Of a stretch of 64,000 bases of DNA, positions 36,335 through 48,716 are shown piece by piece. Below the pieces are notes generated by a model, which was not told the origin of the DNA, made no database searches, and worked only from the letters and a program-made list of their open reading frames with translations. The position numbers were made by a program, and so were the translations under genes. Within the stretch, counting starts at the first letter, position 1; every line of letters starts with the position of its first letter. Source of the stretch: Lasiodiplodia sp. COLG20 (Eukaryota; Ascomycota; Dothideomycetes; Botryosphaeriales; Botryosphaeriaceae); assembly GCA_009801085.1 (NCBI GenBank), contig VNWV01000005.1, positions 496,001 through 560,000 of the forward strand. Direction: 5' to 3'.

Positions 36335-37509
36335 TTACTCGCCTGTTGTCCTTCTCGCATCGGGCATATTCTTCCTCTCCTTGGCTGTAGCCTTCTTGCG
36401 CCTCCTCTCGATGAGTCTTTCTCTCTGCTTGCCCTTCATGTTGGAGAACTGGTCCACGAGAGCTCGCTTCTTGACCTCGGCTATAGCATCAAAGTGTCAG
36501 TACATTGTTCACCAAATGAAGTAATGCACAAGGAACCCAAGTGGGACAACTTACACTTCTTCAAGAAGTACGGCGTCTTGCCCTCCTTCACTGCCTCCTT
36601 CTCTTGCTTCTTGTGCTCCCGGATAACCTTTTCCCGTCGCTCCTTAGACTCCTTGGCCTTCTTCTGACTTTCCATGCTCAATAGCTTCCGTTTCAGAATC
36701 TCCTTGTCTTCCTCGCTCTTCGTCTTCTTGATGGATGCCTTCAATTCAGCCATTTCGGAGTCACGATACTGATCAAGGAAGGCGTAATTGTGCTTGAGCT
36801 TGTTCTCATCGAGAGCACCAGAAAGGGAACCGAAGCGCGGGTCGCGGGCAGCACGCTTCTTGGAAGCAAGAACCTCCCTCTTGCGGCTGACCGGCTTCTT
36901 GCTGGACATAACGGCGGGCGCATGCTTGGACGAGCGGGATTTTGCCTTCTCGCCGGATTCTTCCTGGTCGGAGTTGGACGATTCCGAGTCATCGTCGGAC
37001 GAGCCTTCGTCGTCGGGTTCTGGCGCCTTTGCCTTCTTCGAAGGGTTCTTGGTGTTGCTCCCCGCCGCCTTGGCTTCCTTCAGCTCTCTCAAGCGCTCGC
37101 GCAGAGCCTGCAACTTGTCCTCTTGGTCCGCTGTATGATCCGAGCCTCGCTTCCGCTTCCTGCTGCTGTCCTTCTGCTTCGAGAGTGAATCCTGGGCCTT
37201 CGCGAGCGCGCCAAACGAGACCTTGCTAAGTTGTTCCTGGACGTCTCCGCCGTTGTCTGACTATATTCCGGCGGGAAAGTAAGCATTTGGCGTCGCAAAC
37301 TAAGAAAATCATTGAGAGCGTACCTCAGCATCATCCATATCCTCATCCTGGTCACCGTCGGACTCAGGTTCTGAGCTCTCAATCTCTCCGCCATCGCCGG
37401 TTGCTAGCACGGAGGGCGAGCTGGCCTCGAGCTCGTCGGAGTATGGTTCGTCATCGGAGTCGTCCTCGCGCGCGCGCAGCGAGCGGCTTAGATTTCGCGA
37501 TAGCACCAT
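36335..37509 (-). CDS. RRP36: rRNA biogenesis protein Rrp36
   Basis: Nucleolar component of the early 90S pre-ribosome, needed for cleavages at A0-A2 that release 18S rRNA. Exons are 37509-37324, 37260-36555 and 36480-36335, giving 345 residues. The N-terminal third is acidic (repeated D/E/S). Then come a helical charged segment and the conserved core: KREVLASKKRAARDPRFGSL, NYAFLDQYRDSEMAELKASI, LKRKLLSMESQKKAKESKER, TPYFLKKSEVKK and FSNMKGKQRERLIERRRKK. The second intron splits the Ser codon of LKKSEVKK, and only this joining restores the family sequence, which fixes the boundaries. It ends in RRTTGE. It is the left-most gene before a 2.4 kb spacer. Confidence 0.93.
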
Positions 37510-39913
37510 TTTCGCGCAGAAGTGTGGTTGTTGTTACTGCAGTGTCGCACCTCCACAGCCGGGAAGTTTTCAGCGGGTTCCGCACAGACCACTCGCGCAT
37601 ATCCCCGGCCCACTTGCAAACCCCGGCGGGTGACGACCGGCATGGTAGCAAGCCCGCTCTCCACAAAAAGCAATTGTGTCGGGGCAGCTGCAAGCATGGA
37701 CAGCCGAGGCTGCTTACCTACGCTTCATCAATCACCACGCACTGCGAAAATCATGAAGGATGCGTAAGATTGACTCCGTAGTCAAGAGCTCAAGCACCTC
37801 GTTCTTGGGAATGGAGCCCAGTATGTAGAACCTACCGCTTTTTCTTGGATCCTGATTTCTCCTATGATCTGCGCCTGGTAGTAGTTTAGTCCTTCAGACA
37901 ACTTGTCCAAAGGCGAGAGTGCGAAAGACTGCCGAAACGCTATAAAAGACGGGATATCGATGTAGGACGCTGATGCAAAGCCTCTTTTTGGGGTGCCACC
38001 CGAATCCTACGACGTGTGGGTACTGTAAAGCAAAAAGGCTTCCGCTGATTTGTTCGGCTCGCATAACATCAATCGCGAGGATCGGCATTGAGCTTTCAGC
38101 CCTACCGTATCGTGGAGTCGGTTTCGGAAGCTTGCCGCAGAGCTCCGCCGCTAGTCCCACACGATTCCTGCGAAACTCAAACCTCATCTCATCCCTTGTA
38201 TACTGGCCCATTATCCATCGTCGTACCGTGCCACGCCGAGGGCAACAGTGTGAAACCAGCTGGCGTGCTGGTGACTCTGCCCCACTTCAGAAAACTGTCC
38301 AATTCCCTTCATAGACCTACAGGGACCTGGCCCGGTGCGAGAATGCGAAAACTTTCGAGATTGTGGGCCACGCAATATTTTATTCAAGCGACTGACGCGA
38401 GAAACATGACTAGGAAACTGATGTTGTAGAGAATTGGCCGTGCTGGTGTTATCGTGACAGAAATTGAGCCTTGGTCGTCTGATATAAGAGCGACGCGACA
38501 GGTACGAATACCCCGGGCATCGCCTCTAGTGAGACCGTTCGGAAGAAGAAAGAGGATGTAGGGAATATACGAAGAGAGCCTGTGCTGTGGTGCAGGTGAT
38601 TGCACGCGTGAGATGGGTTCGCATGGTGCTGCGCTGTCTTTTTGCTCGCTGTTTCGTTCGCTGGTGTGTTGCGTTGGGGTGTTGCGTTGGGTGTACATCA
38701 CCATGAATAATTCTTGCCGCGGGGGTGCAATGTTAACACACGGGTGGTGATGGACGAGGGGCGTCGACGTTCCGCTGGGTGGGCGTCGAGGATGCACTGG
38801 TGAATGGTCAGCGCAGTTTCAGCGGCCATGTTGAGTTAGTCGCAAGACGTTGAGGTAGCTTTGTCGGGAGAGTGCCACTACGAACCTCGGTATATGAAGC
38901 TATTAGTTGGTCTACGCGGGTATAGTCAGGTGTATCTATGGTCTACTTGTCACAGGCAACTACTGCCAGATACAGCTCGTGGGCAAGGGCCACGGGTGCA
39001 GTAACCCTGAGTTCGATCCTGACTTCAAAACAGACGGTCCTTGAAGAGTCTGTTTATTATCGGGCACCACCCACAGTCGCCTAACAAGAGTTGACGTAAG
39101 CCTAGACCTTTTCCTCTGTGTTAGTTGAATACGGCTGATGGCGTGCTGGAATCTTGAGTCTGCTGGTGGGTTGACGTAAACACTTAAGTGCTTTCCTCAC
39201 TAGAATACAGCTTGAGAGTCGTCGGTATTTTTTTTTAAAAATTTTTTTATTTAAAAAACAATCCTCCTTTTTATATACGTCTCTTCTAGAGTAAAGTAAC
39301 GAGAAGTATACAACAGCGCTTTTGTAGCCCCTAGTATTATAATGTCTATAGAGCGGTGAAGCATTGAGAAGGTCGGTGCACTTCTTAAGACTAAGATCAA
39401 CATTACATATCATGGAAGTCTCCGTCTCTGAAGAGGATACGTGGATTCGATGGCACGGTTGTTTCTCTTTGGGTGAAAGGGGCAGCGCGTCCGTCGAAGA
39501 GCGGTGACGCATTCAGGGACATCGGCCAAGCGGATTCATACTAAAATCACCGACTGTGACGCAACGTTCGTTTGCACTGAATCATGTGTTGCACGGTTCT
39601 AATGCACTCAATAAAAAAATAACCCAGTACCGCATTCGAGTTCGTGGTCGTAGTCATCGCGTCATGAACATACGACCATAAGGCTTATAATCTGCAATAA
39701 TAGAGCAACGAGAAATCCTCATGCCGAATCCCCCAAGCATATTACGTTAATAAAGAAATAGCGGGATGCCGCAGAACTGCAATCTTCCTCTGTAAAAATC
39801 GGGACACCAAAGCTAAGCCGCTCAACTCATCGAGACGCCAGGCCGCCCTCCAGATCTCTCGGTAAAGTCCGGCGTGTAAGGTATGCAGTGAAGAGGAGAA
39901 TTGGGAAAACTCT
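37510..39913. other. 2.4 kb spacer between RRP36 and RAB11
   Basis: The left part includes the RRP36 promoter and the right part the RAB11 3' flank. A TATAAAAG-like sequence occurs at about 37940-37947 without a credible downstream ORF. About 38.6-38.7 kb has imperfect GTTGCGTTGGG repeats. 39229-39262 is almost pure A/T. No protein-coding or RNA gene recognised; a decayed transposon is possible but not shown. Confidence 0.45.
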
Positions 39914-40929
<1,016 letters not shown>

Positions 40930-41971
40930 TGTTGCGGAGGGAAGCTAGAACAGCCTAGAGGGTGCGGGCGACTGGGTAGATGGTGCGCGAATTGGGCGAA
41001 GGTTGCGGACCGAGGCTGGAGAGCGAAGGCGCAAAGGGGAAGGAGAGGTGCGGTCGCGAGGGAGAGTGTCAGGGTGGTGGAGCAGCTTGTGGATGTTCGG
41101 TGGCCTCCTCGCTGGCTGATGCGGCGCCCGGTATCTGCACGTGACGCAAACCCGCCACCAAAAGTGGTGGCCGCGCGTTGACCGCCCAATGATATAGGGG
41201 AGCGCATGCGCCGCGGCGGGCCTGGCACCAACGAGAACCGCCCATGGGCGGGAAGCAGCATGGCTAGCGGCCGCCACTTAGACCTTCGTAGAGAGCTGCG
41301 ACAGCTGCTGCCCGAGCTCATTCACGCTGTTCTATCGAGCGCAACTTCCATGTGCGGGCCTCCTCAACGAGGGGGAGTAGGCGGGCAGCTCATTCGCTGT
41401 TGGGGAAGTACATTCGGATAACACCGTCGTTTTCTTGGCTGTAATCCGCATTCGGGCGGCAGCGTCATCTCCTCACGGCGTGCATCTCTCCAGCTGTCGC
41501 TGTCGCTGCCTGACGGCGTCATCGCGCCTGTTGGAAAAGGTGGCCGCTAGCGCCAATAAGGCCCGTGCGTAGCGAGCGGCGGCAGCAGGACCCTACTGTC
41601 ATGCCCCGCCGCCCCGCCATTTAAATTCCGCCCCGCGTTTGCTTCCCTTTCCGCTCCGCCATCTTCTGACAACCAACCATCGTCCATCGCTGCACTTGCG
41701 CAACCGAATCGAAGAGTACCGCGACAGCCCTTTATCTTCGCTTGTGGCGAGCTCGAATTTCCAGCTTCGCCGAAGTGGCGCATGTCCAGATACTTTAAAC
41801 CCGAGCATCTCTCAGTAAAGTTGGCCGTGCACCTTCCAAGTACAGCATCTGACAAGATGTCCGTACTTATCCCTTCCCCATGTTCGGCAGTTATGGCTAC
41901 ACTTATGCGTTCAAAATTTAGTGGCCCCGTCAATTCTCAGTACCCAGTCCAATGCTATAGCCAACGTTGCC
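40930..41971. other. Divergent promoter region of RAB11 and zinc-finger gene
   Basis: About 1.04 kb. GC-rich near the Rab gene. Frames such as 40905-41321 minus and 41547-41933 minus overlap others and show no domain. The zinc-finger gene may have 5' exons here that I cannot define. Confidence 0.5.
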
Positions 41972-43127
41972 ATGTCGCGTAGTCAAGAGCGTCTCAGGAA
42001 GAGGCCCAGACCTTTGTCTGAATCTCCCAAGCGGCGGGAAAGCACAATTCTCACGACAGATACCGTGATTGCCCGAAGAGCCTATCGTCCTCCTACCCCT
42101 CCGGAACGCTTCCGCCAAGGACCAGCTAATCGTCAAGAATTCCTCGCCACATTCGCTCGGGAGAACAACCAAAATGACAGGCACACGAGGAAAAGGAGGC
42201 AGCAGTCTACTCCACCTCGCGACTCATCACCTGAGAATCAGCTCAATGCCCGAGGCATACTACGGCCAAAGTTCCGCAGCCCCGCTCTGACTTGTCCATA
42301 CTGGCTACGTCACCATCTCGGATGGGAGACGAAAGGATGCAGGAACACTGAGAGGGACTGTGATAGTGCTCACTACTACACAGGCCATGTGCCAGACCAG
42401 CCCGGCATGCAAAAGGTGATACATTCATCCAACATAGGCTTCCTCTATCCCAAGCAGTTCAGATGCAAGGTCGATCTCGACGCTCAAAGAGGCCATGGTC
42501 GTCCTTGTACGAACCGGGCAAAGTGCAAGTACAGGCATCGTGGAGAGATGAACTCTGTGCCGGATGGAGCCTACCTTTTCATCCAGGCGCATCAGGACCA
42601 CTTCAACAAGTTCTTCAAGGAATTCTCAGATGGCTTGGAGAAGACAAAGTGGATTAATATCTTCATTGGAGCGCGTAGGGCTGAGTTCGACAGGTTCCTC
42701 GAGGAAGAGGGCTTTCTCCACAAGAGCAATGATGACAACGACGTCGATGAGAAGACAATTGTGAAGGAAGAGCCGGAAAATCTGATTAAGGACAAAAATG
42801 TCTTGGGTTGGTGGGGTTGGTGGAGTGATGGAAATGCTAAAAGGTCAATTGTGTTTCAAGAGATACCCATCAACGACATCGGGTTTTACAAAATTGGTGA
42901 TGATTCCACATTAGAATGGTGTGGCCCTGGGCGTAACTATTCAGACTTTTCTTTTCTTTGTTTTCTTTTTCTTAGAAAGGCAACATACGTGGATAGCTTC
43001 TGCTACCCATGACATGAGCGAAAAACAAATTCACTTTAGCTTTCAGCTGCGATACCCCTCTGTAGCTCCCAATGATCGTTACAAAGAGTCATATTTTTTG
43101 AAGAGTTCAACCCTCTTAAACTCTTAA
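41972..43127 (+). CDS. CCCH-type zinc-finger protein with repeat-derived last exon
   Basis: Probable nucleic-acid-binding protein; exact role unknown. Exon 1 is 41972-42932. I propose a 43-nt intron 42933-42975 (GTAACT to TTCTTAG) and exon 2 42976-43127, giving 370 residues. A basic, disordered N-terminus (SRSQERLRKRPRPLSESPKR) precedes two cysteine-rich motifs: C-x14-C-x6-C-x3-H (CPYWLRHH... to DCDSAH, near 107-132) and C-x13-C-x5-C-x3-H (FRCKVDL... to KCKYRH). TGHVP follows the first. The rest is helical and acidic (LEEEGFLHKSNDDNDVDEK). If the intron is not removed, the frame ends at 43012. Exon 2 overlaps a sequence also present near 5.2 kb and, in part, 16.7 kb. The start at 41972 is chosen because frames upstream lack ATG. 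Confidence 0.75.
42987..43110. repeat. Dispersed inverted-repeat element, copy C (inside last exon)
   Basis: Shares GATAGCTTC.GCTACCCA with the right arm of copy B, CATGACATGAGCGAAA and ATACCCCTCTGT with copy A, and CATATTTTTTGAAG with the sequence just right of copy B. It lies within the proposed last exon of the zinc-finger gene and in either splicing model supplies the stop codon. Confidence 0.6.
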
Positions 43128-43507
43128 TTCATAGGCAGTTGGCTCCATTGGCTAGACGTATTTGTACATTTGTTTAGAGCTTATGTCTGCATTCGGACAC
43201 TGGAGTCAAGTGTCTAGGTGAGTAGGGTTATTTTAGTGAAAGTGTCTATTGGTGTTTCCGGTCACTAGCTGTGATAGTAGTGTGTGCTCATCTCAAACGT
43301 ATTTGTTGGCCAATGATCGAATATACTCTATCAGATAGATGCAGATGAACGAATATAAACCATAAGGATAAGTAATTATGGACTGAATTAAAGCATGGCC
43401 CAGAAAGAGAAATCTCCGAAAACGCCTCGCGCCATTGTATGCATATATCATACAGCCTGGCGAGCCATCCATCATCATAACCAAAAAGTGCCGTATCGTC
43501 AGTCATA
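43128..43507. other. Convergent 3' flanks of zinc-finger and Rab4-like genes
   Basis: 380 AT-richer bases between two stop codons; no element recognised. Confidence 0.6.
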
Positions 43508-44455
43508 TCAACAGCATCCACCGCCGTTTTGCCCTCTCCTCGCTGCGGCAACATCATTCATTCCCAAGTTCACAGTCCTAGCGGTATTGCCGCCGCCCGC
43601 ATTCGGCCCTTTGACGCCAGATCGCCTGTCATTCAAGTCGTACTTTCCAGCCTCAATGTTCTGATATATGCGCTCGGCAACCTCAAGGAAAGCGCGCTCA
43701 ACATTTTCTCCTGATTTGGCAGACGTCTCAACATACTGCATGACTTTATTCTGGCGACACCACTCTTCCGCCTCTTCCCGCGTGACCTGGCGCTTGTTGT
43801 CGGCGTTGGCATGGGGATGTTCTGAGTCGTTGGAGGAGGCGACAAGCGAGGAAGGTGCCAGGTCAGCCTTGTTGCCGACTAATATGACGACAATTCCCTC
43901 CTCGGCGATCTGGCGCAGATCATGGAGCCATTCCGTGACACTCTCGAAGGTAGCGCGCCGGCTGATATCGAAAACCAGCAGCGCACCGCTGGCACCCCGA
44001 AAATAGCTGCGCGTAATGCTCTTGTACGTCTCCTGGCCGGCAGTGTCCCAGATGGACAGCTTCATGTGCTTCTGGTCCTGTTCGGTAAGAGCGGTGACGT
44101 CCTTCGCGCCGCCGTCGGCGTTGGGATTGTTGATTCCGAGCTCGAGCGAGGCGGGAGGGCCGACAGGTACAATGCGCGAGCCGAACTCGACGCCAATGGT
44201 CACGTCATGGTGCGGAGAGAAGCGGCCTTCGCAGAGCCGGACTGTTAGCTGGAGGAAGCGAACGGATCAAATCAGCGGGCGTTTTTGGTGAAGAGCAGGC
44301 GAGAGAAGAAGTGTCGTACACTAGATTTGCCGCAACCGGAGTCGCCTAAAGACACTATTTTCGCGATGTAGTTCCTTTGAGGTGTGTGAGCCGCCTTGCC
44401 CCCATACGGCTCAACAATACGGAAGAGCTTACCATGGTTGCGCCGGGTGCGCCAT
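43508..44455 (-). CDS. Rab4-like (Rab2/4/14 group) small GTPase
   Basis: Probable early-endosome/recycling Rab. Exons are 44455-44433, 44374-44320 and 44248-43508, giving 272 residues, long for a Rab. The N-terminus MAHPAQPW is joined by splicing to NYIAKIVSLGDSGCGKSS (P-loop). Then come VTIGVEFGSRIVPVG (switch I), WDTAGQETYKSITRSYFRGA, LVGNKAD, VETSAKSGENVERAFLEVAE and the Rab4/2-type tail RIYQNIEAGKYDLNDRRSG, ending in GGGCC. Two insertions explain the length: about 30 residues between the switch I strand and WDTAGQ (47-80 region, with NNPNADGG) and about 20 residues after NKAD (Ser/Asn/His-rich). It is convergent with the zinc-finger gene and divergent from the choline-transporter-like gene. 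Confidence 0.9.
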
Positions 44456-45202
44456 TTGGGGCGGTTGCTCCCGATGCCGGATGAGTGTGTGGGTGTGCGG
44501 CCGGTCGACGAGGGAGGGACCGCAGGAGGCGACAGCGGCGATTAAGGCGAAGGCGCGATGGAGTCGGGTGGTGCGCGGCGGATGACTCTGCGGGCTGGGT
44601 CGACTGACTGTTGCGGCGAGCGGAAGTGGCTGAAAAGCGGAGATGACGCAGACAAAGCGCGGCAGGCAGCAGGCGCTGGGCGGAAAGGCGGCGGCTCTTT
44701 GATGTGCTGTCGGAGGAGGCTGGTATATGTTGTATTCGCGGTTGCGCTTCTGACTGGGTGTGCGGCAGCGAATGACGTTTTCAGCGAGGGTCAGGGTTGT
44801 GCTGCAAGCTCCACCCACCACCGGCGACCGCAGAGGCTTGACGGCCGCCTACCGCCCAGGCACCGCTGCAGCTGCCGTCCACGCCAGTCCCGGCTCCGAC
44901 GCCGCGAGCCTCACTCTTCGCCTGCGGCCTCCCGATCCTCTTCACCTCCTCCTCCCTAGGACTGCCACATTTCTATCCGCCGCATCCCCGTTTGCCCAGG
45001 CGCCCGCCCCAGGCAGCTGATCGCCAGCCGGAGCGGAGCTCGACCTCACTGCTACCACTGCGCTCCAACCCGAACTCACCGACTCGCCGGCCTCTCCTCC
45101 GCTAGCAACGTCCTCAGCGCTCCCACGCGCTTGCTTTGCACCTGCATCCACTGCGGCCAGCTGCACCGCGCCACACTAGCAGCTGCCCGTGCATAAGACA
45201 TC
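44456..45202. other. Divergent promoter of Rab4-like gene and PNS1
   Basis: About 750 GC-rich bases upstream of both genes. ORF 44558-44959 on the plus strand is a shadow with no domain. No clear TATA box. Confidence 0.5.
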
Positions 45203-47576
45203 ATGTTCTCCGAATGTAGGTTGCCGTAGCCCTTATCGCCAGGCAGATGATCGAGGCTGTCTCACATGGCCACGACCACGTTCGCGTGACTGACATGTGC
45301 GCTCCGCCGCCAAAATAGATGCCTCGCGCTTCCTCGCGCAGTCGCAGTCGCGTCTGCTCGGTGGACAAGAGAACGGTGAACCCTCGCAACATTCATCCCG
45401 CCCTAGTCGGCACCGCGGCCCCAACCAAGCCTCCTCCCGGTACCAGCCTTCGCGGTCCTATATGCAGCGCCCAAACATGCCCAACCCGTACGGTCCCAGC
45501 GCCTCGCAAGTCTCGCGCTTCCCTTTTGCCTCGCGCACCTCCGGCCCCGCTCCGCTTTTCTACTCGGCAACCGACGACTTCCGGGAAGAGGATGATGGCG
45601 AGGAGCACGAGCGCGAGGTCGCCGACTTTTACGCCCTTCAAAAATCGCGCCGTCAGTTTGGGGGGAGTCATTTGACCGACTCCTCTGATATGGATGACCA
45701 CGAGCGCGTCTCCAAGTCGGAGCACAGCAACGGCGGTGAAGATGATGACGAAGGGGCTCCTTTTGCGAGAGGAATCAGAAGCTCATGGAGAGGGAGTAGG
45801 GCGACAGTACGAGGCCGAGAACCTACTGTGCAGCCCATTCAGGAAGACGAAGGTAGAGAACGGAGCGTCAGTGTTTCCGAGGCGAGTGCGCCGAGCAGCA
45901 AGGGGAAGGGTAAACTTGTGGATGTTGAGTTGGCCTCAACGGCGAAGGACAGCGGAGACGAGTTCCAAGACGACTACTCAGACGACGACCAAGACGCTCC
46001 GCCGGCGTACCAGCATCTCCCTCGAGCGCAAGGGATCAACCCTCCCCGTAACCCGCTACGCAATACCCTACCGATACCCCTGGAGACGGATGAGGAGGCT
46101 CTCTTGCAGCACCCAAGGCCGGCAAGTCCAGACCGCGAAACGGTCGTCACCATCGTACCGGAGGAGCAGGAGGAGCGGTACGACAGCTTCTGGTCGTATT
46201 TGTATCTCATTTGCCTCGCCGCGTTCTTGGGGACGGCATTCCTCGTTTGGCTGCATACCTCCGCTCCCGGCAAGAAGCTTCCGTTGGGAGACACCATCTA
46301 TTCGACATTACATTCGTCATTTCACCTGCTTTCGGCCTATACGCTTGTATCTATGATCGTGGCAGGGCTTTGGCTAGCTTGCTTGTCCTACTTTGCCCAA
46401 CCGCTGGTGCAGCTGATCACTTTGGGTGTGCCGATCATTCTTACATCTTTCTTCCTATACCCCTTCATCTCAAGTTTCAAAGGGTCAGAAACCACTTTCC
46501 AGGATAAAGCCATGCGCTGGACATCCTTTATCCCCGGTATTTGCGCGGTTCTCTGGATTCACATGGTATACCAAGGGCGGCGCTCGATTGATAAAGCAAC
46601 TCGTATACTACAACTTGCGAGCCGGGTACTCGCGGAATGCTCGGCCCTGGTTCTTGTTGGTTTGGCCGTGCTTGCGTTTACCGTCCTATGGACGTGGACG
46701 TGGATAGGACTTTTCACTCGGCTGTTCCTCGAGGGTCATAGGAGTGATGGAAAGATCACTCTTTGGGTCATCGATCTCAGTACCTGGTGGCTTGGGGCTT
46801 TCTACATCCTGTTCTTCCTGTGGACCTCTTCAATCATCGCAGGAATTCAACGTTCGTTGACCGCCGCCACCGTAAGTCAGTGGTACTTCCACCGCTACGC
46901 GACGCCAAAGCCTACAAGCCGTCAAGTTGCTCAAGCATCGTTCTGGCATGCCGTTGGTCCGATGTTTGGCTCCGTTTGCCTTTCGACTTTCCTAACGATC
47001 GCCCTCCGACTCCCTCTGATGGTTCTCCCCCGTCGCTTTGCTGCCTTTGTGAGCCTTTGCCTGTACCAATTCATCCCAACTTCAGCGGTAATGCTCACAA
47101 ACCCGCTCACGCTTACTTACGCCTCAATCCACTCCATGGACCTCCGTCGCGCAGCTCACGGGCTCCGTCAGCTCTCCTTCGTCTCGCACTCGAGACCCAC
47201 GACCACACTGACGCCGCGTTCATTCTCGTCGCCCTCGGGCCACGAACTCGTCCCGTATCGGCTGGCGAAGCTGTTGCTGCACGCAACACGTTTCGTCATG
47301 TGTATGGCTCTTGGGTTCGGCGGCTGGGCCGGCACCGCCCATTCGCTGGAGCTCGCCGGCGCAAAGCACCACGGTAGTTACTACGCGTACGTCGTCGGCA
47401 TGATCGCCGCTGCAATCGGCTGGAGCGTGCTCGGCGCGTTCGAAGGCGTGCTGGGCTTCATCCTGGACGGGTTGATCGTCTGCTGGGGCAGCGAGGTAGG
47501 CTCGCAGGGCACGGGTCAAAGTAGGTACTGCCCCGACGCTGGACAGCTCTTCGGCGAGGAGTCTCGTAGGTATTAG
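45203..47576 (+). CDS. PNS1: PNS1/choline-transporter-like (CTL) membrane protein
   Basis: Multi-pass plasma-membrane protein of the choline-transporter-like family; yeast Pns1 has no proven transport role. Exons are 45203-45215 and 45319-47576, giving 756 residues. The 13-nt first exon gives MFSEYASRFLAQSQSRL; without it the main frame lacks an ATG. Residues 1-300 are cytoplasmic, polar and acidic, with Ser-rich and Pro-rich parts (APPAYQHLPRAQG). About ten hydrophobic helices follow, among them YLICLAAFLGTAFLVWLHTS, LVGLAVLAFTVLWTWTWIGL, WWLGAFYILFFLWTSSIIAG and YYAYVVGMIAAAIGWSVLGA. The CTL signature region is AGIQRSLTAATVSQWYFHR, with FGSVCLSTFLT after it. The C-terminal region DGLIVCWGSEVGSQG-GQSRYCPDA is the usual CTL end (family: D..C...D). 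Confidence 0.92.
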
Positions 47577-48716
47577 TATGCGCAGCGGCGGCTCTCGGTT
47601 CCATCCGTCCACCGTTTTTGACACTCTCGGGATCATGTGATCATGCGTGTGCTTCCAATGGCCGGTCTGCTTTCTCTTTTCGGTATTGGCGAATCGGAAG
47701 GCTATTCTCGGACATACTTCCTTTGACTGGAGTTTATTTTTGAATATGACGGTATAGATTGCAAAGCCGGATGCGGAGTTTTTACGTCTGCTTGTCTTTT
47801 TTTTCTTCCTTCCGTTCTTTTTGTTTTCTCGCGAGGCGTTTCATCCAGAGATGGACGGAGCAAACGGATTCGATTACCTGAGATGATGGGGTGGTGGTGG
47901 AAAGAGAGGCGCGCACTCTCTTTATTAACCGCCGCCCCCCTTTCTGGGAACCCCGAGGGAAACCGGTTTATTTTTTTTTTAGGATATCAACCGTAGACCT
48001 TTTCGTCCACGGCTGGAAGTGGAGTCTTTTTTGGAATTTCTAGGGAAATGGATCATGACAGCTTATGAATCCATAGGGAAGGAGGTGGGAACTTGGGAAT
48101 TGTGGGCTCCAGCGGGGTGTTTTTTCTCGGTGTAACCCGTCGTCTGCTCTTTTTTTCTGCCAGCCATGGTCATCATCATCCAGCCGATCGCGATATTGGC
48201 GAAGGGGGCTCTTGGGGGGATTGCAGCGAAGATTGTTTCTCTTCCTTTCCTCATTGGCCTTGGCCAAGTCATCGATGGATCTGATATTGTCTGGTAGAAA
48301 TAGAACAGACGGTTATTTTAAGCCTCGGGTTTGACGTAAGCGATTTTAGTTGCTCGTTGCGGAAGTTAAGCACTGTGGCTGTAGATGAATTCGTATTTTC
48401 TAATCAATGGCGCTCGATTTTCCGCTATCGCCTATTAATAAATGCCAAGTCACATGTGTAGAGATAAGCAATTCTTCTACAGGTGAACATATATGCAGCA
48501 TCACAAAGGAGAGCTATCCCATTCATGTTGTAAAGAGCATCAGTCGAATCACTGAAATGAAAGTTGCCATGCTACAAGGGGGAATCGGACTTTCTAAACT
48601 GAGGTATCATCTAAAAACGTTCTTCCGTCTTCTACGCATAGTCCAGGCCCGCCTCAGACCAAAATTGTCCACAAGGGAAGTCTAGAAAACAAACGTGTAG
48701 GGAGGGGGGTCTCATT
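47577..48716. other. Convergent 3' flanks of PNS1 and thioesterase-like gene
   Basis: 1.1 kb with T-rich tracts (47800-47830, 47970-47980). A 92-codon frame at 48407-48685 has no recognisable domain and I do not call it. No RNA gene seen. Confidence 0.5.

Noticed and set aside
38985..39050. tRNA-like T-arm sequence GAGTTCGATCCT
   Set aside because: No matching acceptor stem, anticodon arm or D-arm could be folded at proper spacing; RNA polymerase III A-box not seen.
42933..43012. Reading the zinc-finger frame straight through to the stop at 43012
   Set aside because: The stretch encodes an odd run of Phe/Leu from a pyrimidine tract that looks like an intron 3' end; splicing at 42933/42975 gives a more protein-like end. 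Kept as the alternative model.
48407..48685. 92-codon frame between PNS1 and the thioesterase-like gene
   Set aside because: Lies between two convergent 3' ends, no recognisable domain, no support beyond being open.
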